From Neoechinorhynchus agilis (Eukaryota; Acanthocephala): a DNA stretch of 64,000 bases. The translations under genes were made by a program, and so were the position numbers. The stretch lies in contig CM121341.1 in assembly GCA_051530055.1 (NCBI GenBank), positions 13,082,001 to 13,146,000 on the forward strand. The letters run 5' to 3'. This document shows, piece by piece, positions 1-14,400 of this stretch (positions are counted from its first letter, which is position 1; each line of letters starts with the position of its first letter). The notes under the pieces were generated by a model that worked only from the letters and a program-made list of their open reading frames with translations, was not told the DNA's origin and did not search any database.

Positions 1-3000
1 AACGTTCAATGTTGCGAAAAAACTAGAGATTTTTCATAGTCGTCACTTTATCACCCACAAATTCGCTTCAAATTAAATCGACGGCGGCCGAAATCGAGAC
101 GTCGCGAAAGCAAACTTATGCATCAAATCATTCGTTTCGACCTGAATGGTTTATTAGTAGAACAAGAATCCACAATTTGACCACTGGAATGTATTTTAAA
201 TCTTTGTACTTTTATTAAAAAGAAGTAAAAATTAACTCAAACCCGCGTCGTTTTGGTAGTGAAACGTTCAATGTAACGAAAAAACGAGATTTTTCATAGT
301 CGTCACTTTATCGCCCACAAATTCGCTTCAAATTGAATCGACGGCGGTCGAAATCGTGACGTCGGGAATGCAAACTTATACATCAAATCATTCGTTTCGA
401 CCAGAATAGTTTATTGGTGGAACAAGAATCCACAATTTGACCACTATAAAATATTTTAAATGTTTGTACTTTTTTTAAAAAGGCGTAAAAATTCACTTAA
501 ACCCGAGTCTTTTTAGTAGTTAAACGTTCAATGTTGCGAAAAAAATAGAGATTTTTCATAGTCGTCACTTTATCACCCACAAATTCGCTTCAAATTGAAT
601 CGATGGCGGTCGAAATCGTGACGTCGCGAATGCAAACTTATACATCAAATCATTCGTTTCGACCTGAATGGTTTATTAGTAGAACAAGAATCCACAATTT
701 GACCACTATAATATATTTTAAATGTTTGTACTTTTGTTAAAAAGGAGTAAACTCAAACCCGAGTCTTTTTGGTAGTTAAGCGTTCAATGTTGCGAAAAAA
801 CTAGAGATTTTTCATAGTCGTCACTTTATCACCCACAAATTCGCTTCAAATTAAATCGACGGCGGCCGAAATCGTGACGTAGCAAAAGCAAACTTATGCA
901 TCAAATCATTCGTTTCGACCTGAATGGTTTATTAGTAGAACAAGAATCCACAATTTGACCACTGTAATGTATTTTAAATGTTTGTACTTTTATTAAAAAG
1001 AAGTAAAAATTCACTCAATCCCGCGTCGTTTTGGTAGTGAAACGTTCAATGTAACGAAAAAACTAGAGATTTTTCATAGTCGTCGCTTTATCACCCACAA
1101 ATTCGCTTCAAATTGATTCGACGGCGATCGAAATCGTGACGTCGCGAATGCAAACTTATACATCAAATCATTCGTTTGGATCTGAATAGTTTATTAGTGG
1201 AACAAGAATCCACAATTTGACCACTATGATATATTTTAAATGTTTGTACTTTTGTTAAAAAGGAGTAAAAATTCACTCAAACCCGCGTCTTTTTTGTAGT
1301 TAAACGTTCAATGTAGCGAAAAACTAGGGATTTTTCATAGTTGTCACTTTAGCGCCCACAAATTCGCTTCAAATTGAATCGACGGCGGTCGAAATCGTGA
1401 CGTCGCGAATGCAAACTTATACATCAAATCATTCGTTTCGACCTTAATAGTTTATTAGTAGAACAAGAATCCACAATTTGACCACTATAATATATTTTAA
1501 ATGTTTGTACTTTTGTTAAAAAGGAGTAAAAATTCACTAAAACCCGCGTCGTTTTGGTAGTGAAACGTTCAATGTAACGAAAAAACCTGTGATTTTTCAC
1601 AGTCGTCACTTTATCGCCGACAAATTCGATTTAAATTGAATGGACGGCGATCGAAATCGTGACGTCGCGAATGCAAACCTATACATCAAATCATTCGTTT
1701 GGATCTGAATAGTTTATTAGTGGAACAAGAATCCACAATTTGACCACTATAATATATTTTAAATGTTTGTACTTTTGTTAAAAAGGAGTAAAAATTCACT
1801 CAAACCCGCGTCTTTTTTGTAGTTAAACGTTCAATGTAGCGAAAAACTAGAGATTTTTCATAGTTGTCACTTTAGCGCCCACAAATTCGCTTCAAATTGA
1901 ATCGACGGCGGTCGAAATCGTGACGTCGCGAATGCAAACTTATACATCAAATCATTCGTTTCGACCTGAATGGTTTATTAGTAGAACAAGAATCCACAAT
2001 TTGACCACTATAATATATTTTAAATGTTTGTACTTTTATTAAAAAGAAGTAAAAATTAACTAAAACCCGCGTCTTTTTGGAAGTTAAACGTTCAATGTTG
2101 CGAAAAAACTAGAGATTTTTCATAGTCGTCACTTTATCACCCACAAATTCGCTTCAAATTAAATCGACGGCGGCCGAAATCGAGACGTCGCGAAAGCAAA
2201 CTTATGCATCAAATCATTCGTTTCGACCTGAATGTTTATAGTAGAACAAGAATCCACAATTTGACCACTATAATATATTTTAAATGTTTGTACTTTTGTT
2301 AAAAAGGAGTAAAAATTCACTCAAACCCGCGTCTTTTGGTAGTGAAACGTTCAATGTAACGAAAAAACGAGATTTTTCATAGTCGTCACTTTATCGCCCA
2401 CAAATTGCTTCAAATTGAATCGACGGCGGTCGAAATCGTGACGTCGCGAATGCAAACTTATGCATCAAATCATTCGTTTCGACCTGAATAGTTTATTAGT
2501 AGAACAAGAATCCACAATTTGACCACTATAATATATTTTAAATGTTTGTACTTTTGTTAAAAAGGAGTAAAAATTCACTCAAACCCGCGTCTTTTTGGTA
2601 GTGAAACGTGCAATGTAGCCAAAAAACTAGAGATTTTTAATAGTCGTCACTTTATCGCCCACAAATTCGCTTCAAATTGAATCGACGGCGGTCGAAATCG
2701 TGACGTCGCGAATGCAAACTTATACATCAAATCATTCGTTTGGATCTGAATAGTTTATTAGTGGAACTAGAATCCACAATTTGACCACTATAATATATTT
2801 TAAATGTTTGTACTTTTGTTAAAAAGTAGTAAAAATTCACTAAAACCCGCGTCTTTTTGGTAGTTAAACGTTCAATGTTGCGAAAAAACTAGATATTTTA
2901 CATAGTCGTCACTTTATCACCCACAAATTCGCTTCAAATTAAATCGACGGCGGATGAAATCGTGACGTCGCGAATGCAAACTTATACATCAAATCATTCG

Positions 3001-6000
3001 TTTGGATCTGAATAGTTTATTAGTGGAACTAGAATCCACAATTTGACCACTGTAATATATTTTAAATGTTTGTACATTTGCTAAAAAGGAGTAAAAATTC
3101 ACTCAAACCCGAGTCTTTTTGGTAGTTAAACGTTCAATGTTGCGAAAAAACTAGAGATTTTTCATAGTCGTCACTTTATCACCCACAAATTCGCTTCAAA
3201 TTAAATCGACGGCGGCCGAAATCGTGACGTCGCGAATGGAAACTTATACATCAAATCATTCGTTTGGATCTGAATAGTTTATTAGTGGAACAAGAATCCA
3301 CAATTTGACCACTGTAATATATTTTAAATGTTTGTACTTTTGTTAAAAAGGGGTAAAAATTCACTCAAACCTGCGTCTTTTTGGTAGTGAAACGTTCAAT
3401 GTAGCGAAAAAACTAGAGATTTTTCATAGTCGTCACTTTATCGCCCACAAATTCGCTACAAATTTAATCGACGGCGGTCGAAATCGTGACGTCGCGAATG
3501 CAAACTTATGCATCAAATCATTCGTTTCGACACGAATAGTTTATTGGTGGAACAAGAATCCACAATTTGACCACTATAATATATTTTAAATGTTTGTACT
3601 TTTGTTAAAAAGGAGTAAAAATTCCTCAAACCCGCGTCGTTTTGGTAGTGAAACGTTCAATGTCACGAAAAAACGAGAGATTTTTCATAGTCGTCACTTT
3701 ATCGCCCACAAATTCGCTTCAAATTGAATCGACGGCGGTCGAAATCGTGACGTCGCGAATGCAAACTTATACATCAAATCATTCGTTTGGATCTGAATAG
3801 TTTATTAGTGGAACAAGAATCCACAATTTGACCACTATAATATATTTTAAATGTTTGTACTTTTATTAAAAAGGAGTAAAAATTCACTCAAACCCGCGTC
3901 GTTTTGGTAGTGAAACGTTCAATGTAGCGAAAAAACTAGAGATTTTTCATAGTCGTCGCTTTATCACCCACAAATTCGCTTCAAATTGATTCGACGGCGA
4001 TCGAAATCGTGACGTCGCGAATGCAAACTTATACATCAAATCATTCGTTTGGATCTGAATAGTTTATTAATGGAACAAGAATCCACAATTTGACCACTAT
4101 AATATATTTTAAATGTTTGTACTTTTGTTAAAAAGGAGTAAAAATTCACTCAAACCCGCGTCGTTTTGGTAGTGAAACGTTCAATGTAACGAAAAAACCA
4201 GAGATTTTTCACAGTCGTCACTTTATCGCCGACAAATTCGCTTCAAATTGAATCGACGGCGGTCGAAATCGTGACGTTGCGAATGCAAACTTATACATCA
4301 AATCATTCGTTTCGACCTGAATAGTTTATTAGTAGAACAAGAATCCACAATTTGATCCCTATAATGTATTTTAAAGATTTGTACTTTTGTTAAAAAGGAG
4401 TAAAAATTCACTCAAACCCGCGTCTTTTTGGTAGTTAAACGTTCAATGTTGCGAATAAACTAGAGATTTTTCATAGTCGTCACTTTATCACCCACAAATT
4501 CGCTTAAAATTAAATCGACGGCGGCCGAAATCGAGACGTCGCGAAAGCAAACTTATGCATCAAATCATTCGTTTCGACCTGAATGGTTTATTAGTAGAAC
4601 AAGAATCCACAATTTGACCACTGTAATGTATTTTAAATGTTTGTACTTTTATTAAAAAGAAGTAAAAATTCACTCAAACCCGCGTCGTTTTGGTAGTGAA
4701 ACGTTCAATGTAACGAAAAAACGAGATTTTTCATAGTCGTCACTTTATCGCCCACAAATTCGCTTCAAATTGAATCGACGGCGGTCGAAATCGTGACGTC
4801 GCGAATGCAAACTTATACATCAAATCATTCGTTTCGACCTGAATAGTTAATTGGTGGAACAAGAATCCACAATTTGACCACTATAATATATTTTAAATGT
4901 TTGTACTTTTGTTAAAAAGGCGTAAAAATTCACTCAAACCCGCGTCTTTTTGGTAGTGAAACGTTCAATGTAACGAAAAAACGAGATTTTTCATAGTCGT
5001 CACTTTATCGCCCACAAATTCGCTTCAAATTGAATCGACGGCGGTCGAAATCGTGACGTCGCGAATGCAAACTTATACATCAAATCATTCGTTTCGACCT
5101 GAATAGTTTATTAGTAGAACAAGAATCCACAATTTGATCCCTATAATATATTTTAAATATTTGTACTTTTGTTAAAAAGGAGTAAAAATTCACTCAAACC
5201 CGCGTCGTTTTGGTAGTGAAACGTTCAATGTAACGAAAAAACTAGAGATTTTTCATAGTCGTCACTTTATCACCCACAAATTCGCTTCAAATTGAATCGA
5301 CGGCGGTCGAAATCGTGACGTCGCGAATGCAAACTTATACATCAAATCATTCGTTTGGATCTTAATAGTTTATTGGTGGAACAAGAATCCACAATTTGAC
5401 CACTATAATATATTTTAAATGTTTGTACTTTTATTAAAAAGAAGTAAAAATTCACTCAAACCCGCGTCGTTTTGGTAGTGAAACGTTCAATGTAACGAAA
5501 AAACGAGAGATTTTTCATAGTCGTCACTTTATCGCCCACAAATTCGCTTCAAATTGAATCGACGGCGGTCGAAATCGTGACGTCGCGAATGCAAACTTAT
5601 ACATCAAATCATTTGTTTGGACCTGAATAGTTTATTAGTGGAACAAGAATCCACAATTTGACCACAATAATATATTTTAAATGTTAGTACTTTTGTTAAA
5701 AAGGCGTAAAAATTCACTCAAACCCGAGTCTTTTTGGTAGTTAAGCGTTCAATGTTGCGAAAAAACTAGAGATTTTTCACAGTCGTCACTTTATCGCCCA
5801 CAAATTCGCTTCAAATTGAATCGACGGCGGTCGAAATCGTGACGTCGCGAATGCAAACTTATACATCAAATCATTCGTTTGGATCTGAATAGTTTATTAG
5901 TGGAACAAGAATCCACAATTTGACCACTATAATATATTTTAAATGTTTGTACTTTTGTTAAAAAGGAGTAAAAATTCACTCAAACCCGCGTCTTTTTGGT

Positions 6001-9000
6001 AGTAAAACGTTCAATGTAACGAAAAAACGAGAGATTTTTCATAGTCGTCACTTTATCGCCCACAAATTCGCTTCAAATTGATTCGACGGCGATCCAAATC
6101 GTGACGTCGCGAATGCAAACTTATACATCAAATCATTCGTTTGGATCTGAATAGTTTATTAGTGGAACAAGAATCCACAATTTGACCACTGTAATGTATT
6201 TTAAATGTTCGTACTTTTATTAAAAAGAAGTAAAAATTCACTCAAACCCGCGTCTTTTTGGTAGTGAAACGTTCAATGTAGCGAAAAAACTAGAGATTTT
6301 TCATAGTCGTCACTTTATCGCCCACAAATTCGCTTCAAATTGAATCGACGGCGGTCGAAATCGTGACGTCGCGAATGCAAACTTATACATCAAATCATTC
6401 GTTTCGACCCGAATAGTTTATTAGTGGAACAAGAATCCACAATTTGACCACTGTAATGAATTTTAAATGTTCGTACTTTTATTAAAAAGAATTAAAAATT
6501 CACTCAAACCCGCGTCGTTTTGGTAGTGAAACGTTCAATGTCACGAAATAACGAGAGATTTTTCATAGTCGTCACTTTATCACCCACAAATTCGCTTCAA
6601 ATTAAATCGACGGCGGCCGAAATCGTGACGTCGCGAATGCAAACTTATACATCAAATCATTCGTTTGGATCTGAATAGTTTATTAGTGGAACAAGAATCA
6701 ACAATTTGACCACTATAATATATTCTATTTGTTTGTACTTTTGTTAAAAAGGAGTAAAAATTCACTCAAACCCGCGTCTTTTTGGTAGTTAAACGTTCAA
6801 TGCAACGAAAAAACTAGAGATTTTTCATAGTCGTCGCTTTATCACCCACAAATTCGCTTCAAATTGATTCGACGGCGATCGAAATCGTGACGTCGCGAAT
6901 GCAAACTTATGCATCAAATCATTCGTTTGGATCTGAATAGTTTATTAGTGGAACAAGAATCCACAATTTGACCACTATAATATATTTTAAATGTTTGTAC
7001 TTTTGTTAAAAAGGAGTAAAAATTCACTCAAACCCGCGTCGTTTTGGTAGTTAAACGTTCAATGTAGCGAAAAAACTAGAGATTTTTCATAGTTGTCACT
7101 TTAGCGCCCACAAATTCGCTTCAAATTGAATCGACGGCGGTCGAAATCGTGACGTCGCGAATGCAAACTTATGCATCAAATCATTCGTTTCGACCAGAAT
7201 AGTTTATTGGTGGAACAAGAATCCACAATTTGACTACTATAATATATTTTAAACGTTTGTACTTTTATTAAAAAGAAGTAAAAATTCACTCAAACCCGCG
7301 TCATTTTGGTAGTGAAACGTTCAATGTAACGAAAAAACGAGATTTTTCATAGTCGTCACTTTATCGCCCACAAATTCGCTTCAAATTGAATCGACGGCGG
7401 TTGAAATCGTGACGTCGCGAATGCAAACTTATACATCAAATCATTCGTTTGGATCTGAATAGTTTATTAGTGGAACAAGAATCCACAATTTGACTACTAT
7501 AATATATTTTAAATGTTTGTACTTTTGTTAAAAAGGCGTAAAAATTCACTCAAACCCGAGTCTTTTTGGTAGTTAAACGTTCAATGTTGCGAAAAAACTA
7601 GAGATTTTTCACAGTCGTCACTTTATCGCCCACAAATTCGCTTCAAATTGAATCGACGGCGGTCGAAATCGTGACGTCGCGAATGAAAACTTATACATCG
7701 AATCATTCGTTTCGACCTGAATGGTTTATAAGTAGAACAAGAATCAACAATTTGACCACTATAATATATTTTAAATGTTTGTACTTTGGTTAAAAAGGAG
7801 TAAAAATTCACTCAAACCCGCTTCTTTTTGGTAGTTAAACGTTCAATGCAACGAAAAAACGAGAGATTTTTCATAGTCGTCACTTTATCGCCCACAAATT
7901 CGCTTCAAATTGATTCGACGGCGATCCAAATCGTGACGTCCCGAATGCAAACTTATGCATCAAATCATTCGTTTGGATCTGAATAGTTCATTAGTCGAAC
8001 AAGAATCCACAATTTGACCACTGTATTATATTTTTGAAATGTTTGTACTTTTGTTAAAAAGGAGTAAAAATTCACTCAAACCCGCGTCGTTTTGGTAGTG
8101 AAACGTTCAATGTAACGAAAAAACCAGAGATTTTTCACAGTCGTCACTTTATCGCCGACAAATTCGCTTCAAATTGAATCGACGGCGGTCGAAATCGTAA
8201 CGTTGCGAATGCAAACTTATACATCAAATCATTCGTTTCGACCTGAATAGTTTATTAGCAGAACAAGAATCCACAATTTGACCACTATAATATATTTTAA
8301 ATGTTTGTACTTTTGTTAAAAAGGAGTAAAAATTCACTCAAACCCGCGTCTTTTTGGTAGTTAAACGTTCAATGTAGCGAAAAAACTAGAGATTTTTCAT
8401 AGTTGTCACTTTAGCGCCCACAAATTCGCTTCAAATTGAATCGACGGCGGTCGAAATCGTGACGTCGCGCATGCAAACTTATGCATCAAATCATTCGTTT
8501 GATCTGAATAGTTCATATTGGTGGAACAAGAATCCACAATTTGACTACTATAATATATTTTAAACGTTTGTACTTTTATTAAAAAGAAGTAAAAATTCAC
8601 TCAAACCCGCGTCATTTTGGTAGTGAAACGTTCAATGTAACGAAAAAACGAGATTTTTCATAGTCGTCACTTTATCGCCCACAAATTCGCTTCAAATTGA
8701 ATCGACGGCGGTCGAAATCGTGACGTCGCGAATGCAAACTTATACATCAAATCATTCGTTTGGATCTGAATAGTTTATTAGTGGAACAAGAATCCACAAT
8801 TTGACCACTATAATATATTTTAAATGTTTGTACTTTTGTTAAAAAGGCGTAAAAATTCACTCAAACCCGAGTCTTTTTGGTAGTTAAACGTTCAATGTTG
8901 CGAAAAAACTAGAGATTTTTCACAGTCGTCACTTTATCGCCCACAAATTCGCTTCAAATTGAATCGACGGCGGTCGAAATCGTGACGTCGCGAATGAAAA

Positions 9001-11430
9001 CTTATACATCGAATCATTCGTTTCGACCTGAATGGTTTATGAGTAGAACAAGAATCAACAATTTGACCACTATAATATATTTTAAATGTTTGTACTTTGG
9101 TTAAAAAGGAGTAAAAATTCACTCAAACCCGCTTCTTTTTGGTAGTTAAACGTTCAATGTAGCGAAAAAACTAGAGATTTTTCATAGTTGTCACTTTAGC
9201 GCCCACAAATTCGCTTCAAATTGATTCGACGGCGATCCAAATCGTGACGTCCCGAATGCAAACTTATGCATCAAATCATTCGTTTGGATCTGAATAGTTC
9301 ATTAGTCGAACAAGAATCCACAATTTGACCACTGTATTATATTTTTGAAATGTTTGTACTTTTGTTAAAAAGGAGTAAAAATTCACTCAAACCCGCGTCG
9401 TTTTGGTAGTGAAACGTTCAATGTAGCGAAAAAATTAGAGATTTTTCATAGTCGTCACTTTATCGCCCACAAATTCGCTTCAAATTTAATCGACGGCGGT
9501 CGAAATCGTGACGTCGCGAATGCAAACTTATACATCAAATCATTCGTTTCGACCCGAATAGTTTATTGGTGGAACAAGAATCCACAATTTGACCACTATA
9601 ATATATTTTAAATGTTTGTACTTTTGTTAAAAAGGAGTAAAAATTCACTCAAACCCGCGTCTTTTTGGTAGTTAAACGTTCAATGTAGCGAAAAAACTAG
9701 AGATTTTTCATAGATGTCACTTTAGCGCCCACAAATTCGCTTCAAATTGAATCGACGGCGGTCGAAATCGTGACGTCGCGCATGCAAACTTATACATCAA
9801 ATCATTCGTTTCGACATGAATAGTTTATTAGTAGAACAAGAATCCACAATTTGACCACAATAATATATTTTAAATGTTTGTACTTTTGTTAAAAAGGAGT
9901 AAAAATTCACTCAAACCCGCGTCTTTTTGGTAGTTAAACGTTCAATGTTGCGAAAAAACTAGAGATTTTTCATAGTCGTCACTTTATCACCCACAAATTC
10001 GCTTCAAATTAAATCGACGGCGGCCGAAATCGAGACGTCGCGAAAGCAAACTTATGCATCAAATCATTCGTTTCGACCTGAATGGTTTATTAGTAGAACA
10101 AGAATCCACAATTTGACCACTGGAATGTATTTTAAATCTTTGTACTTTTATTAAAAAGAAGTAAAAATTCACTCAAACCCGCGTCGTTTTGGTAGTGAAA
10201 CGTCCAATGTAACGAAAGAACGAGATTTTTCATAGTCGTCACTTTATCGCCCACAAATTCGCTTCAAATTGAATCGACGGCGGTCGAAATCGTGACGTCG
10301 GGCATGCAAACTTAAACATCAAATCATTCGTTTCGACCAGAATAGTTTATTGGTGGAACAAGAATCCACAATTTGACCACTATAAAATATTTTAAATGTT
10401 TGCACTTTTTTTAAAAAGGCGTATAAATTCACTTAAACCCGAGTCTTTTTAGTAGTTAAACGTTCAATGTTGCGAAAAAACTAGAGATTTTTCAGTCGTC
10501 ACTTTATCACCCACAAATTCGCTTCAAATTAAATCGACGGCGGCCGAAATCGTGACGTAGCAAAAGCAAACTTATGCATCAAATCATTCGTTTCGACCTG
10601 AATGGTTTATTAGTAGAACAAGAATCCACAATTTGACCACTGTAATGTATTTTAAATGTTTGTACTTTTATTAAAAAGAAGTAAAAATTCACTCAAACCC
10701 GCGTCGTTTTGGTAGTGAAACGTTCAATGTAACGAAAAAACTAGAGATTTTTCATAGTCGTCGCTTTATCACCCACAAATTCGCTTCAAATTGATTCGAC
10801 GGCGATCGAAATCGTGAGGTCGCGAATGCAAACTTATACATCAAATCATTCGTTTGGATCTGAATAGTTTATTAGTGGAACAAGAATCCACAATTTGACC
10901 ACTATAATATATTTTAAATGGTTGTACTTTTGTTAAAAAGGAGTAAAAATTCACTCAAACCCGCGTCTTTTTTGTAGTTAAACGTTCAATGTAGCGAAAA
11001 ACTAGGGATTTTTCATAGTTGTCACTTTAGCGCCCACAAATTCGCTTCAAATTGAATCGACGGCGGTCGAAATCGTGACGTCGCGAATGCAAACTTATAC
11101 ATCAAATCATTCGTTTCGACCTGAATAGTTTATTAGTAGAACAAGAATCCACAATTTGACCACTATAATATATTTTAAATGTTTGTACTTTTGTTAAAAA
11201 GGAGTAAAAATTCACTAAAACCCGCGTCGTTTTGGTAGTGAAACGTTCAATGTAACGAAAAAACCTGTGATTTTTCATAGTCGTCACTTTATCGCCGACA
11301 AATTCGATTTAAATTGAATGGACGGCGATCGAAATCGTGACGTCGCGAATGCAAACTTATACATCAAATCATTCGTTTGGATCTGAATAGTTTATTAGTG
11401 GAACAAGAATCCACAATTTGACCACTATAA
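1..11430. repeat. long-range duplication within satellite (1-1700 vs 9937-11430)
   Basis: A private variant (CCACTGGAATGTATTTTAAA followed by CTTTG) occurs at 181 and again ~9936 bp later (38 monomers), followed by the same order of variants; further along the offset becomes ~9678 bp, so one monomer was lost in one copy. This shows segmental duplication of multi-monomer blocks rather than independent monomer drift. Confidence 0.75.
7199..9410. repeat. five-monomer higher-order repeat, two copies
   Basis: The order of variants from ~7199 recurs from ~8510 with an offset of 1311 bp (5 x 262). Diagnostic shared changes include GAATGAAAACTTATACATCG, GAATCAACAATTTG and the variant TGTATTATATTTTTGAAATG. 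The copies differ at few positions, so the duplication is recent. Confidence 0.85.
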
Positions 11431-14400
11431 TATATTTTAAATGTTTGTACTTTTGTTAAAAAGGAGTAAAAATTCACTCAAACCCGCGTCTTTTTGGTAG
11501 TGAAACGTTCAATGTAACGAAAAAACGAGAGATTTTTCATAGTCGTCACTTTATCGCCCACAAATTCGCTTCAAATTGAATCGACGGCGGTCGAAATCGT
11601 GACGTCGCGAATGCAAACTTATGCATCAAATCATTCGTTTCGACCTGAATGGTTTATTAGTAGAACAAGAATCCACAATTTGACCACTATAATATATTTT
11701 AAATGTTTGTACTTTTGTAAAAAGGAGTAAAAATTCACTCAAACCCGCGTCTTTTTGGTAGTTAAACGTTCAATGTTGCGAAAAAACTAGAGATTTTTCA
11801 TAGTCGTCACTTTATCACCCACAAATTCGCTTCAAATTAAATCGACGGCGGCCGAAATCGTGACGTCGCGAAAGCAAACTTATACATCAAATCATTCGTT
11901 TCGACCTGAATGGTTTATTAGTAGAACAAGAATCCACAATTTGACCACTATAATATATTTTAAATGTTTGTACTTTTGTTAAAAAGGAGTAAAAATTCAC
12001 TCAAACCCGCGTCGTTTTGGTAGTGAAACGTTCAATGTAACGAAAAAACAGAGATTTTTCATAGTCGTCACTTTATCGCCCACAAATTCGCTTCAAATTG
12101 AATCGACGGCGGTCGAAATCGTGACGTCGCGAATGCAAACTTATACATCAAATCATTCGTTTCGACCTGAATAGTTTATTAGTGGAACAAGAATCCACAA
12201 TTTGACCACTATAATATATTTTAAATGTTTGTACTTTTGTTAAAAAGGAGTAAAAATTCACTCAAACCCGCGTCGTTTTGGTAGTGAAACGTTCAATGTA
12301 GCGAAAAAACTAGAGATTTTTCATAGTCGTCACTTTATCGCCCACAAATTCGCTTCAAATTGAATCGACGGCGGTCGAAATCGTGACGTCGCGAATGCAA
12401 ACTTATACATCAAATCATTCGTTTCGACCTGAATAGTTTATTGGTGGAACAAGAATCCACAATTTGACCACTATAATATATTTTAAATGTTTGTACTTTT
12501 GTTAAAAAGGAGTAAAAATTCACTCAAACCCGCGTCTTTTTGGTAGTTAAACGTTCAATGTAGCGAAAAAACTAGAGATTTTTCATAGTCGTCACTTTAT
12601 CGCCCACAAATTCGCTTCAAATTGAATCGACGGCGGTCGAAATCGTGACGTCGCGAATGCAAACTTATACATCAAATCATTCGTTTCGACCTGAATAGTT
12701 TATTAGTGGAACAAGAATCCACAATTTGACCACTATAATATATTTTAAATGTTTGTACTTTTGTTAAAAAGGAGTAAAAATTCACTCAAACCCGCGTCTT
12801 TTTGGTAGTTAAACGTTCAATGTTGCGAAAAAACTAGAGATTTTTCATAGTCGTCACTTTATCACCCACAAATTCGCTTCAAATTAAATCGACGGCGGCC
12901 GAAATCGTGACGTCGCGAAAGCAAACTTATGCATCAAATCATTCGTTTCGACCTGAATGGTTTATTAGTAGAACAAGAATCCACAATTTGACCACTATAA
13001 TATATTTTAAATGTTTGTACTTTTGTTAAAAAGGAGTAAAAATTCACTCAAACCCGCGTCGTTTTGGTAGTTAAACGTTCAATGTAACGAAAAAACTAGA
13101 GATTTTTCATAGTCGTCACTTTATCGCCCACAAATTCGCTTCAAATTGAATCGACGGCGGTCGAAATCGTGACGTCGCGAATGCAAACTTATGCATCAAA
13201 TCATTCGTTTCGACCTGAATGGTTTATTAGTAGAACAAGAATCCACAATTTGACCACTATAATATATTTTAAATGTTTGTACTTTTATTAAAAAGAAGTA
13301 AAAATTCACTCAAACCCGCGTCTTTTTGGTAGTTAAACGTTCAATGTAGCGAAAAAACTAGAGATTTTTCATAGTCGTCACTTTATCGCCCACAAATTCG
13401 CTTCAAATTGAATCGACGGCGGTCGAAATCGTGACGTCGCGAATGCAAACTTTTACATCAAATCATTCGTTTCGACCCGAATAGTTTATTGGTGGAACAA
13501 GAATCCACAATTTGACCACTATAATATATTTTAAATGTTTGTACTTTTGTTAAAAAGGAGTAAAAATTCACTCAAACCCGCGTCTTTTTGGTAGTTAAAC
13601 GTTCAATTTAGCGAAAAAAACTAGAGATTTTTCATAGTTGTCACTTTAGCGCTAACAAATAGGCTTCAAACTGAATCGACGGCGGTCGAAATCGTGACGT
13701 CGCGAATGCAAACTTATACATCAAATCATTCGTTTCGACCCGAATAGTTTATTGGTGGAACAAGAATCAACAATTTGACCACTATAATATATTTTAAATG
13801 TTTGTACTTTTGTTAAAAAGGAGTAAAAATTCACTCAAACCCGAGTCTTGGTAGTTAAACGTTCAATGTTGCGAAAAAACTAGAGATTTTTCATAGTCGT
13901 CACTTTATCACCCACAAATTCGCTTCAAATTAAATCGACGGCGGCCGAAATCGTGACGTCGCGAATGGAAACTTATACATCAAATCATTCGTTTGGATCT
14001 AAATAGTTTATTAGTGGAACAAGAATCCACAATTTGACCACTATAATATATTTTAAATGTTTGTACTTTTGTTAAATAGGAGTAAAAATTCACTCAAACC
14101 CGAGTCTTTTTTGTAGTGAAACGTTCAATTTAACGAAAAAACGAGAGATTCTTCATGGTTGTCACTTTATCGCCCACAAATTCGCTTCAAATTGAATCGA
14201 CGGCGATCGAAATCGTGACGTCGCGAATGCAAACTTATACATCAAATCATTCGTTTGGATCTGAGTAGTTTATTAGTGGAACAAGAATCCACAATTTGAC
14301 CACTATAATATTTTTAAATGTTTGTACTTTTGTTAAAAAGGAGTAAAAATTCACTCAAACCCGCGTCTTTTTGGTAGTGAAACGTTCAATGTAGCGAAAA